NCBI GenBank assembly: GCA_900767695.1 | Contig: CAAGAC010000072.1 | Location: 1-19,861, forward strand | Direction of reading: 5' to 3' | Source of the DNA: an uncultured Succinivibrio sp. | GTDB taxonomy: Bacteria; Pseudomonadota; Gammaproteobacteria; Enterobacterales; Succinivibrionaceae | Length of the DNA stretch: 19,861 nt | Shown here: positions 8,045-14,365 of the stretch, one piece after another | How positions within the stretch are numbered: the stretch's first letter is position 1 | How the letters are laid out: each line of letters starts with the position of its first letter | The notes under the pieces: model-generated | What the model was told of the DNA's origin: nothing | The model's database searches: none | The model's input: the letters and a program-made list of their open reading frames with translations, nothing else | Made by a program: the position numbers and the translations under genes

Positions 8045-9107
8045 AGGTGTCGCTGCATCCCCTCAGTTCGGCGCTCTTGAGGCGCCCGGTGACCTTGAAG
8101 TACTTGCCCTTGCGCCCGCACGGGCAGTCGTCCTCGCCCAGAAGCACCCCCTTGTCCTCTGTGAGCAGGGCGTGGCCAGGGTAGGAGTGCGGGAGCACGG
8201 AGACCACCTCGATGATCCCCTCCTCGCCTATCGCGCAGGGCGAGAAGTCGAGCGGGCGCCTCATGATGACATCGGAGAACACGCTTGCGTGCAGGTGCCC
8301 GCAGGGGCACTGGGCGTAGATGCACCCGGTCTGCTCCACCATGCCGTAGTGGTCGATGAAGGAGCTGATGCCGCAGGTGGAATGGAGGGCGTCCCTGAAG
8401 GCCTCCCCGCTTATGTTCAAGGCGGCAAGCTTCTTCCAGCCTCCGCCTGTTATGAGGTGCGCCCTTGAGAGGTCAAGCCTGATCCCCTGCTCCCTGAGGC
8501 TCTCGTAGAGGTGGTGCCAGACCATGAAGGTGAAGCCAAAGCAGAGGAACGGCCCCTCGCTGTGGCGCAACAGGAAGTCTCCGACGGCCTTGAGATCAAG
8601 ATCCATCGCTGGAGTGAGCGCGTAGGCCGCCTCGGTTGCGAGCATGCGCAGCCCGAGTATGGCCGCGCCGCGGGCTGAGAACATGCTGCGGTTCCTCACG
8701 ACCTCGGGCGAGTCGATGATCAGCATGGGCAGGCGCTTCTTGCCAACAAAGTCCGACATGATGCGGATGAGCGCCTTCTGCTGCTCCATGCCGGTCTGGC
8801 GGTCGACGAAGATCCTGGACACCCTCTGCCCGGTGGTCCCCGAGGAGGTCATGGTCTTGAATATGCTCCCGCGCGGCACGCTTAGGAGCTCATGGTTCTT
8901 GAACATGCGCACCGGGATGTACGGAATGTCGGATGGCGAGGCGGCGGCATCGGGATCCCAGCCCAGGGCGTCTGTGACTCTGCGGTAGATCTCGCAGTTC
9001 CCGCGGTGGAAGAGCGTCAGATCCTTGAGCTTTGACGTGAGGATCCGCGCCTTCTCCTCCTTTGCAAGCGAGAATGGCGCGATTGAGAACAAGTCGTCGT
9101 TGGTCAC
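8028..9107 (-). CDS. LuxE-like acyl-protein synthetase
   Basis: A 359-aa protein of the LuxE/PaaK-like adenylating group, which activates an acid with ATP and hands the acyl group to a protein thiol. It shows TMTSSGTTGQ (85-94, ATP-binding loop), GGGWKK (221-226), and HYGMVEQTG (253-261). A CPCGH (267-271) and DDCPCGRKGKYF (326-337) pair may bind a metal, and TGR is at 340-342. Cys351, nine residues from the end, lies where characterised LuxE enzymes carry their acylated cysteine. The GTG start at 9107 overlaps the TGA of the GNAT gene (GTGA, 4 bases), and it overlaps LuxC by 17 bases at its other end. Together with LuxC it should form an acid-to-aldehyde reductase module; the acid is unknown. 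Confidence 0.9.
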   Translation of the reverse strand: MTNDDLFSIAPFSLAKEEKARILTSKLKDLTLFHRGNCEIYRRVTDALGWDPDAAASPSDIPYIPVRMFKNHELLSVPRGSIFKTMTSSGTTGQRVSRIFVDRQTGMEQQKALIRIMSDFVGKKRLPMLIIDSPEVVRNRSMFSARGAAILGLRMLATEAAYALTPAMDLDLKAVGDFLLRHSEGPFLCFGFTFMVWHHLYESLREQGIRLDLSRAHLITGGGWKKLAALNISGEAFRDALHSTCGISSFIDHYGMVEQTGCIYAQCPCGHLHASVFSDVIMRRPLDFSPCAIGEEGIIEVVSVLPHSYPGHALLTEDKGVLLGEDDCPCGRKGKYFKVTGRLKSAELRGCSDTYAAGF

Positions 9108-9838
9108 TTTGCCATGTCCGTGTGCCTGATGAAGACGTGCGTCGCCCTGACTGGGAAGAACCCGCTGCGGCAGACGGCGCGGATCTGGGCCATGTTGTTG
9201 GTCGAGACGCCGATGGAAAGCCTCTTACCGCCCAAGGACCTCACCACCTCGGGGCCCTGGTTGTTGATGCCGATCCCGGTGCGGCGGAACTTCATGAAGG
9301 TGCCGCCAAGAGCCGAGACGTAGTTGCCGCCGCCCTCGTCCCTGAGCGTGAAGAAGCCGCTCATCTCGCCCTTGTAGGATGCCCTGTAGAAGAGCGCTCC
9401 CCGGCGCTTCTCGTCAAGAAGCCAGTGGTGGAAGCGCCTTGCCGAGGCCTCCTTTGGGAAGTAGGGATCGACGCTCACGCGGTCAAAGGAGAAGGATCCA
9501 GCGTCTATCTCCGCGCACAGCGCCTTGAAGTCCCCTTCCTGCATGGGGGAGATCCTCACGGAGTCGTAGAAGCGCTGCTCAAGCCTCGTGCGCTTGATCT
9601 CGTGCAGATCGTGCTCCAGGAACACCATGTCCTCGACGAAGGTGTAGCCGAGATCGGAGATGGCAAAGCAGAGATCGGGGCGGGCTGCGGGGATCTTGAG
9701 AGCGATGTACTGGAACTCCCTCTCAGCCTTCAAAAGGGCCGCGCGCACGTCCTCCGCGCTGTCGTCCAGCCCGGCTGCGGCCTCGGCGGTCCTGACCCCG
9801 AGGCTCTCCTCGTCCCATGGCGCCTGCATTACCTTCAT
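9104..9838 (-). CDS. GNAT-family N-acyltransferase, WecD-like
   Basis: A 244-aa protein, first gene of the long minus-strand operon. The C-terminal half (about 95-240) is a GNAT fold: VRISPMQEGDF opens the first strand, GEMSGFFTL and ALGGTFMKFRRTGIG lie in the acyl-CoA-binding core, and VSTNNMAQIRAVCRSGFFP is the classic late GNAT helix/strand. The arrangement and the N-terminal extra domain resemble WecD, which acetylates dTDP-4-amino-sugars, but the similarity is judged by eye. I chose ATG 9838 because AGGAAGG lies just upstream; a TTG at 9853 is possible but has no better signal. If the resemblance holds, the operon's acyl group may end up as an amide on an amino sugar. Confidence 0.8.
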   Translation of the reverse strand: MKVMQAPWDEESLGVRTAEAAAGLDDSAEDVRAALLKAEREFQYIALKIPAARPDLCFAISDLGYTFVEDMVFLEHDLHEIKRTRLEQRFYDSVRISPMQEGDFKALCAEIDAGSFSFDRVSVDPYFPKEASARRFHHWLLDEKRRGALFYRASYKGEMSGFFTLRDEGGGNYVSALGGTFMKFRRTGIGINNQGPEVVRSLGGKRLSIGVSTNNMAQIRAVCRSGFFPVRATHVFIRHTDMAK

Positions 9839-9870
9839 GGCCTTCCTGCCCAAAACAATTACGGTTGCCT

Positions 9871-9898
9871 ATATTAACGGCAAAAGCCTGGAAAACTG
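9871..9898 (-). promoter_or_regulatory. Possible promoter of the biosynthetic operon
   Basis: The 130 bp between the deaD terminator and the GNAT gene is AT-richer than its surroundings. A TAATAT -10-like element (9876-9871, minus strand) lies 33 bases upstream of the ATG at 9838. The best -35 at 16-bp spacing is only CAGTTT (9898-9893), so a standard sigma-70 promoter would be weak or need an activator. No other ORF is visible between 9839 and 9968. Confidence 0.3.
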
Positions 9899-9968
9899 AG
9901 ATCGGGGCTGAATTTGCACTGGCCGCCCAAGCAGCCACCGCATTTTCTTTTCCCGCCTAGCTAAGACA

Positions 9969-9999
9969 AAGCGGGGGGATCGCCGTGATCCCCCCGCTT
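9969..9999 (-). terminator. Intrinsic terminator of deaD
   Basis: A perfect 13-bp inverted repeat (9969-9981 with 9987-9999, 5-base loop) is dominated by a G6/C6 core. Read on the minus strand, the stem runs into TTTGTCTT. It lies about 40 bp beyond the deaD stop and separates deaD from the biosynthetic operon, which is on the same strand. Confidence 0.85.
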
Positions 10000-10021
10000 G
10001 AAGGCGGCGATGCCGCCTTCA
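9999..10021 (-). other. Second hairpin between deaD stop and terminator
   Basis: A perfect 10-bp stem (9999-10008 with 10012-10021, 3-base loop) sits directly ahead of the terminator hairpin in the deaD transcript. It has no T-run of its own. It may protect the mRNA 3' end or aid termination. Confidence 0.5.
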
Positions 10022-10038
10022 TCCTGCAAGGCTATGCC

Positions 10039-12432
10039 TCAGTCCTCGAACCTGTCCTCGCTGCGGCGCGAGCGCGGCGAGAAGAAGCCCCTCTCGGAGC
10101 GGCTCCCGCGGTGGCCGGAGTGGAAGTCGCCGTCGCGGAAGGACGGGCGGCGGAAGTCGCGCCCGCCGCGATCGCCGAAGGACGAGCGCCCGTGGCCGAA
10201 GGACCTGCCGCGCCCATCGTCATCAAAGGAGCGCCTGCCCTCGAACCCGCCGCGATCGGAGCGGTCGTAGCCGCGATCCCTGCGGTCAAAGCCGCGGTCC
10301 CTGCGGCCGCCGAAGCCGCGCTCGCGCGAGCCGAAGCCCTTGCCGCGGAACGGGCGGTCGCCGTCCTCGCGGCTGCGGCCGTGAGGCGGCTCGGCGGTGT
10401 ACTCGCGAAGCTCCAGGGGCCTGCCGCAGACCAGGGCGCCTGCGAGGATCTTGCGGGTGTCCTCGGGCATGCCCTCGGGCAGATCCACAGTTGAGAAGGT
10501 GTCGAAGATCGAGATCTCGCCGATGTAGCGGCTCTCGATGTTGCCCTCGTTGGCGATCGCGCCGACGATCTGGCCCGGCTTGGCGCCGTCGCGGCGGCCG
10601 ACGGCCACGCGGAAGCGCTGCATCTTCATGTCGGGGAAGTCGCGAAGCGGCTGCGGCTCGGCCGAAGGGCCGCCGCGGAAGCGGCGCTCGCCCCTCTCGC
10701 CGCGCTCGCCGCGGCCTTCCCTGGGGGCGCGATCCTCAAGGGTGCGCATCTGCGGCTCGGGCTTGCTCTCGTCCAGGAAGAGATCGCCGTCGCGCTGGCA
10801 CATCTTGGCAAGGGCGGCTGCCAAGGTCTCTGGCTCGATGGAGTCGTCCGAGAGGATCTCCGAGACCACTTCCTCATACTTCTCAAGCCCGCCGTTGCCG
10901 ATGGTCTCCAGGACCTGGCTGCGGAAGTTCTCCAGCCTCGCCTTGTTCACGTCGGCGGCGGTCGGCATCGCCATCGGCTCGATCTTCTGGTTGGTGATCT
11001 TCTCGATCATGCGCAGCGCGCGCCTCTCGCGCGGGGACACGAAGAGGATCGCCTCGCCCTGCCTGCCGGCGCGGCCGGTCCTGCCGATGCGGTGGATGTA
11101 CGACTCGGCGTCGTAGGGGATGTCGTAGTTGAAGACGTGGGTGATGCGGTCGACGTCCAATCCCCTGGCCGCGACGTCGGTGGCGGTGATGATGTCGAGG
11201 CTGCCGTTCTTCAGGCGCTCGATGATCTTCTCGCGCTGGCGCTGGGGAATGTCGCCGTGCAGCGCCGCGCAGGAGAAGCCGCGGGCCATCAGGCGGTTGG
11301 CGACGTCCTCGGCGTCTGTCTTGGTCCTGACGAACACCAGCACCGCGTCGTAGGGCTCGACCTCGAGGATGCGGGTCATCGCATCGATCTTGTGGGCGCC
11401 GGAGGCGACCCAGTAGCGCTGGTGAACGGTCACGGCGGTGGCGGTCTTCGAGCGGATCTCGATGTCCTCGGGATCCTTGAGGTGCTCGCGGGCGATCCTG
11501 GCGATCGCCGGCGGCATGGTCGCCGAGAACAGCGCGGTCTGGCGCTCCTTGGGGGCATTGCTGAGGATCCAGTCGACGTCGTCGATGAAGCCCATGCGCA
11601 GCATCTCGTCGGCCTCGTCGATGACGATGAAGCGCACGCCCGAGAGATCGAGCTTGCCGCGCTCGATGAGATCCATCAGGCGGCCCGGTGTGCCGACCAC
11701 GACCTGCGCGCCGCGGCGCAGCGCACGGATCTGCGGCTCATAGGAGGCACCGCCGTAGACCGGGGCGACATGGAAGTCCTCGATGTACTTGGCAAAGCCC
11801 TGGAAGGCCTCGGCGACCTGGAGCGCAAGCTCGCGGGTGGGCTCGAGCACCAGGCAGCGCACGCCGGTCTCGCCCTCGTTCAGAAGCGAGAGGATGGGCA
11901 GCGCGAACGCGGCGGTCTTGCCGGTGCCAGTCTGGGCCTTGCCGAACATGTCCCTGCCCTTGAGCATGACCGGGATGGCCTGCTCCTGGATCGGGGTCGG
12001 GCTCTCGAAGCCCAGGGCCTTGACGGCCTTGAGCGTGGCCTCGGAGATCCCGAGCGTCTCAAAGCCTGGGGCGGCGGGCTCGTCGCCGCTGTCCGCCTCG
12101 TCGCCATCGGACTCATCGTCGCCGCCTTCAAGCAACTTGCTCTCGTCGGCGCCGCTGCTCACGGCGACGTGGGCAGCCTGCTTCTTCCAGGGGTTGTCCT
12201 TGTCATCGGAGGCGGCAGCCTCTTCAGCGCCTTCCCCGGCCTCAGCCTCCTCAGGGGCTGCAGCATTGTCCTCATCAGCCTTTGCAGCCTGACCGGCCGC
12301 TTCTTCGGCGCCTTCAGCAGTGCCTTGAGCCTCAGGGGCTTCCTCCCGCGCCGATTCATTGCTTTCAAAGACCGCGTCGGCTTCCTTCTCGGCTTCGCTC
12401 AGGAGCTCGTCGAGCTTCACATTGTCCTGCAT
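10039..12432 (-). CDS. deaD: DEAD-box RNA helicase DeaD/CsdA with acidic N-terminal extension
   Basis: A 797-aa ATP-dependent RNA helicase, which in relatives unwinds RNA during ribosome assembly and mRNA decay, notably in the cold. Core motifs are a Q motif (about 123-150), AQTGTGKT (166-173), PTREL (198-202), TPGR (248-251), DEAD (272-275), SAT (303-305), and HRIGRTGR (447-454). A DbpA/CsdA-type RNA-binding domain at about 602-680 includes IVGAIANEGNIESRYIG, almost as in E. coli DeaD. The last 115 residues or so are a basic RG/RDRG-rich tail. The first 120 residues are strongly acidic and Ala/Glu-rich; E. coli DeaD starts near the Q motif, so this extension is unusual. ATG 12432 has GGAG 9 bases upstream. 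It is monocistronic, with its own promoter and terminator. Confidence 0.95.
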   Translation of the reverse strand: MQDNVKLDELLSEAEKEADAVFESNESAREEAPEAQGTAEGAEEAAGQAAKADEDNAAAPEEAEAGEGAEEAAASDDKDNPWKKQAAHVAVSSGADESKLLEGGDDESDGDEADSGDEPAAPGFETLGISEATLKAVKALGFESPTPIQEQAIPVMLKGRDMFGKAQTGTGKTAAFALPILSLLNEGETGVRCLVLEPTRELALQVAEAFQGFAKYIEDFHVAPVYGGASYEPQIRALRRGAQVVVGTPGRLMDLIERGKLDLSGVRFIVIDEADEMLRMGFIDDVDWILSNAPKERQTALFSATMPPAIARIAREHLKDPEDIEIRSKTATAVTVHQRYWVASGAHKIDAMTRILEVEPYDAVLVFVRTKTDAEDVANRLMARGFSCAALHGDIPQRQREKIIERLKNGSLDIITATDVAARGLDVDRITHVFNYDIPYDAESYIHRIGRTGRAGRQGEAILFVSPRERRALRMIEKITNQKIEPMAMPTAADVNKARLENFRSQVLETIGNGGLEKYEEVVSEILSDDSIEPETLAAALAKMCQRDGDLFLDESKPEPQMRTLEDRAPREGRGERGERGERRFRGGPSAEPQPLRDFPDMKMQRFRVAVGRRDGAKPGQIVGAIANEGNIESRYIGEISIFDTFSTVDLPEGMPEDTRKILAGALVCGRPLELREYTAEPPHGRSREDGDRPFRGKGFGSRERGFGGRRDRGFDRRDRGYDRSDRGGFEGRRSFDDDGRGRSFGHGRSSFGDRGGRDFRRPSFRDGDFHSGHRGSRSERGFFSPRSRRSEDRFED

Positions 12433-12602
12433 ACAGATTTACTCCATTGGTAGTGAACGCCGGGCGCGACTTTGGTAAGGCCGTTCGGCCCCCAGCCTGC
12501 TAGATGAATGAGGTAAGGAACAGAGATTGCGAGAAACGCTATTCAAACCCGCCGGATCAACCCCGATCCGGAACCCACTGGATACGCCCTGGCGTAAAAA
12601 AG
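12433..12602 (-). promoter_or_regulatory. Structured 5' leader of deaD, about 170 nt
   Basis: If transcription starts about 7 bases beyond the TATAAT at 12610-12615, the untranslated leader is about 170 nt. It holds a 7-bp perfect inverted repeat (12552-12558 with 12565-12571) and a GGCC/GGCC tetraloop hairpin (12479-12490). Long structured leaders are known for cold-shock genes, including deaD in E. coli. There is no recognised riboswitch motif and no ORF in it. Confidence 0.5.
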
Positions 12603-12609
12603 CGCGATC

Positions 12610-12637
12610 ATTATACATGGCGGTGACTGCCGTCACA
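12610..12637 (-). promoter_or_regulatory. deaD promoter with CRP-like palindrome
   Basis: The -10 element is a perfect TATAAT (12615-12610, minus strand). The -35 is poor (GTGTGA or GTGACG, depending on spacing). A palindrome TGTGA-N6-TCACC (12637-12622), one base off the CRP core TGTGA-N6-TCACA, covers the -35 and part of the spacer. A CRP/FNR-family protein bound there would more likely repress than activate deaD. Regulator identity is inference. Confidence 0.65.
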
Positions 12638-12748
12638 CATTTTTTTGAAAAATTCGTTTATGCAGACTAATTTGCCTGCAGGCGCGCATGGCCGATGAGG
12701 TTTTCATCAATGCATGCGAGAGATGCAGAATCATGATTACCTTTTAAG

Positions 12749-12754
12749 TATATT
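12749..12754 (+). promoter_or_regulatory. Possible -10 element for the 12807 gene
   Basis: TATATT lies 52 bp upstream of the ATG at 12807, in an AT-rich stretch. No good -35 is seen at 16-18 bp (CAGAAT at 12726-12731). The region 12640-12806 otherwise holds only a small GATGA/TCATC hairpin and no ORF. Confidence 0.35.
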
Positions 12755-12806
12755 CTCTTCATAACTGCCAAGGCCAACCCTCACCTCAAGCCAAGGAGAC
12801 AAAATC

Positions 12807-13622
12807 ATGAATATCAGACCGTACCGCAAAGTCAAGGCTAAAATCTTCAGGATATCATGCACCCCAGAAAGCGAGGGAGGACAGGCTCCTGATCTCCTCA
12901 AGGTACTTGATGCCGCGCTTGGCAGCGCCAATGACGGGCAGGATCCGCGCGCAAGGCCTAATGTGCAGGATCCCAATGAGGAGCGGCTCGCCTTCTATAC
13001 GTGGGAATGCCGGAAGTCCTGCCTCTTTGGAAAGGTCGAAAGGACTGGTGCGGCGCCAGGCGCTGAACGCCGCGCCAGGGACTGCTACTTCGCGCTCAAC
13101 TCAAGGCACCTGATCACGACCCTGTCCACGCAGAGGGACATCGGCAGGCTCGGGACACATCTCAACGATCTTGCGCGCTCAGAGCGCAATGGCGCGCTCT
13201 TCTCGTTCGAGCCGCTTTACGGCAACCCCCGCTGCCTTAGCCTTGGCAAGGTCAAGCGCATCGTAGTGGACGGAAAGTCAAGCATCCTCGTTGAGGATGA
13301 AGGCGGCAGGAACCTTGGGCTATCCAGGCTTGTCTCCTCGCTTCTGGGCAGGCTGGCGCCTTCGGCCCTCGGCGCAGGGATTGATCTTGGCAGATTGTTC
13401 TCAGCAAGGCTTGTGCTGGATCTTGCAGGGCTGCCTGCAGGGGCTGGAGCCATTGCTGCGGCTGAGGGCTCCGGGATCGCCTTCTACGGCTCCAGCGGAG
13501 AGCAGCTTTCAAGCAGCGGTGCGATGGCGAGGGAATTTGAGATTGAGAAGACCCCGCGCGGCCACCTCAACGAGCAGCAGCTTCAGCAGGCGTTCTGCAA
13601 GGCGCTCGCTGAACTCAACTGA
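12807..13622 (+). CDS. Uncharacterised 271-aa soluble protein, first gene of a three-gene cassette
   Basis: I do not recognise this protein. It has no signal peptide or membrane helix. It looks like a two-part protein: a basic N-terminal strand region (1-20), a mixed alpha/beta part with aromatic-rich segments LAFYTWECRKSCLFGKVE (61-78) and CYFALNSRHLITTLSTQ (93-109), then SFEPLYGNPRCLSLGKVKRI (133-152). After that comes a Gly/Ala/Leu-rich middle (170-230) and a charged end with TPRGHLNEQQLQQAF (249-263). No catalytic motif is obvious. AAGGAG stands 8 bases before ATG 12807, and coding character is clear. It is divergent from deaD and precedes two paralogous membrane proteins on the same strand, suggesting a shared function. 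A role in stress or phage response is only a guess from this layout. Confidence 0.8.
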   Translation: MNIRPYRKVKAKIFRISCTPESEGGQAPDLLKVLDAALGSANDGQDPRARPNVQDPNEERLAFYTWECRKSCLFGKVERTGAAPGAERRARDCYFALNSRHLITTLSTQRDIGRLGTHLNDLARSERNGALFSFEPLYGNPRCLSLGKVKRIVVDGKSSILVEDEGGRNLGLSRLVSSLLGRLAPSALGAGIDLGRLFSARLVLDLAGLPAGAGAIAAAEGSGIAFYGSSGEQLSSSGAMAREFEIEKTPRGHLNEQQLQQAFCKALAELN

Positions 13623-13627
13623 CGAGC

Positions 13628-13646
13628 GCCAGGCCGGACGCCTGGC
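13628..13646 (+). other. Hairpin after the 12807 gene
   Basis: A perfect 7-bp inverted repeat (13628-13634 with 13640-13646, 5-base loop) lies 5 bases past the stop codon. A second 6-bp one follows (13670-13675 with 13683-13688). Neither is followed by a T-run, so partial termination or mRNA processing between the cassette genes is more likely than a full stop. Confidence 0.45.
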
Positions 13647-13746
13647 TGCCCGCGCGCGGCCGCCGCGGCGATCCCGGGATGAGGGATCACGCGCTATTTG
13701 GAACAACTTGCCCGGCAGCTGGGCTTTCAAATCTTCAGGAGCAACC

Positions 13747-14218
13747 ATGGCCAACATGATCAACCGCTGCCTGCTCTCTCTAGCTGCGGCGCTGCTGGTC
13801 TCAAGCCTGTCAGGCTTTGTCGCCGGCTGCGCTCTCAACCAGGCGCTGCTCTATGTGCTTGGCGCTGCATGCTCGCTGACGCTGTCCAGTGCTGTGAACT
13901 TCGACATGTCAGAGGTGATGAACGGAAGCTTCCGCTCCGCCTTCACCACCCAGATCAAGAGGATCATGCGCTGGAATGCTGCGGACTTCGCGCTTGCGGC
14001 CGCGGTCTTCACCGCCGCCATGCTCTTCCCCCGACGCGTCAGTGGAGATCAGCGCCGCGTCCTTGAGCCTCGGCAACTTCGCCGCCTTCTCGCTGCTCGC
14101 GGCGCTCGTCCATGTGTGCTACAGCTTCCGGAGCCTCCTCAAGCTCGGCAGCAACTTGTCAGAGCACATATACGAGGACAAGCTTGAAAAGCGAAGAAGA
14201 AATGAGTCAAAGGCTTAA
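13747..14218 (+). CDS. Small four-helix membrane protein A, frameshifted at 14032
   Basis: ATG 13747 has AGGAG 5 bases upstream. The starting frame encodes 95 membrane-type residues and then turns into an unrelated Arg-rich sequence, ending at 14187. Reading with one C removed near 14028-14032 gives a 156-aa protein ending in TAA at 14216-14218. This shifted version aligns without gaps from residue 51 to the end of helix 4 with the next gene's product: NFDMSEVMNGSFRSAF versus NFSLTAPMETAFRSSI, and after the shift ISAASLSL versus LKPASLSL. Four hydrophobic segments (about 9-28, 30-49, 78-93, 108-125) precede a charged cytoplasmic-type tail, KLEKRRR. Function unknown. The frameshift may be a sequencing error, a decay mutation or programmed +1 frameshifting. 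Confidence 0.72.
14026..14034 (+). other. Frameshift site TTC-CCC-CGA in membrane protein A
   Basis: Five C residues (14028-14032) stand just before GA. In the initial frame the codons are TTC CCC CGA. Skipping one C gives TTC CCC GAC, which restores the frame that matches the paralogue residue for residue (FPD-A versus FPE-A). CCC-C followed by the often slowly decoded CGA is the type of sequence on which +1 ribosomal slippage is known, but a homopolymer error would look the same. Confidence 0.75.
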
Positions 14219-14239
14219 GTCCGCCCGGTCGGACTTAAG
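14214..14239 (+). other. 10-bp hairpin covering the stop codon of membrane protein A
   Basis: A perfect inverted repeat (14214-14223 with 14230-14239, 6-base loop) includes the TAA at 14216-14218. No T-run follows, only TCTGCTC. It may reduce read-through into the second membrane gene, giving unequal amounts of the two proteins. The remaining 126 bp to the next ATG has no convincing ORF. Confidence 0.5.
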
Positions 14240-14365
14240 TCTGCTCATGATGGCAATGGGAGCGCCCCTTGCCGCCTGGCGCCAGCCGCGCCTGATGGGA
14301 AGCTGCGCTCAAGGGCGCAACGTGGGAGTAGCGGCCTTGCGCCGATGAGCTTTTCTGGAGGAAAC

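Noticed and set aside
6842..9107. Bioluminescence (lux) operon
   Set aside because: LuxC and LuxE relatives are present, but there is no luciferase luxA/luxB, no luxD and no luxG, and the neighbours are an ACP, SDRs and ThDP enzymes.
9985..10494. Ala/Glu-rich plus-strand open frame
   Set aside because: It is antisense to the RG-rich tail of DeaD. The repeat-like Ala/Val/Glu pattern is the reverse reading of Arg/Gly/Asp codons.
11092..12453. 453-codon plus-strand open frame opposite deaD
   Set aside because: It covers the helicase core on the other strand. The translation is Asp/Gly/Ala/Val-rich shadow sequence with no recognisable fold and no ribosome binding site noticed.
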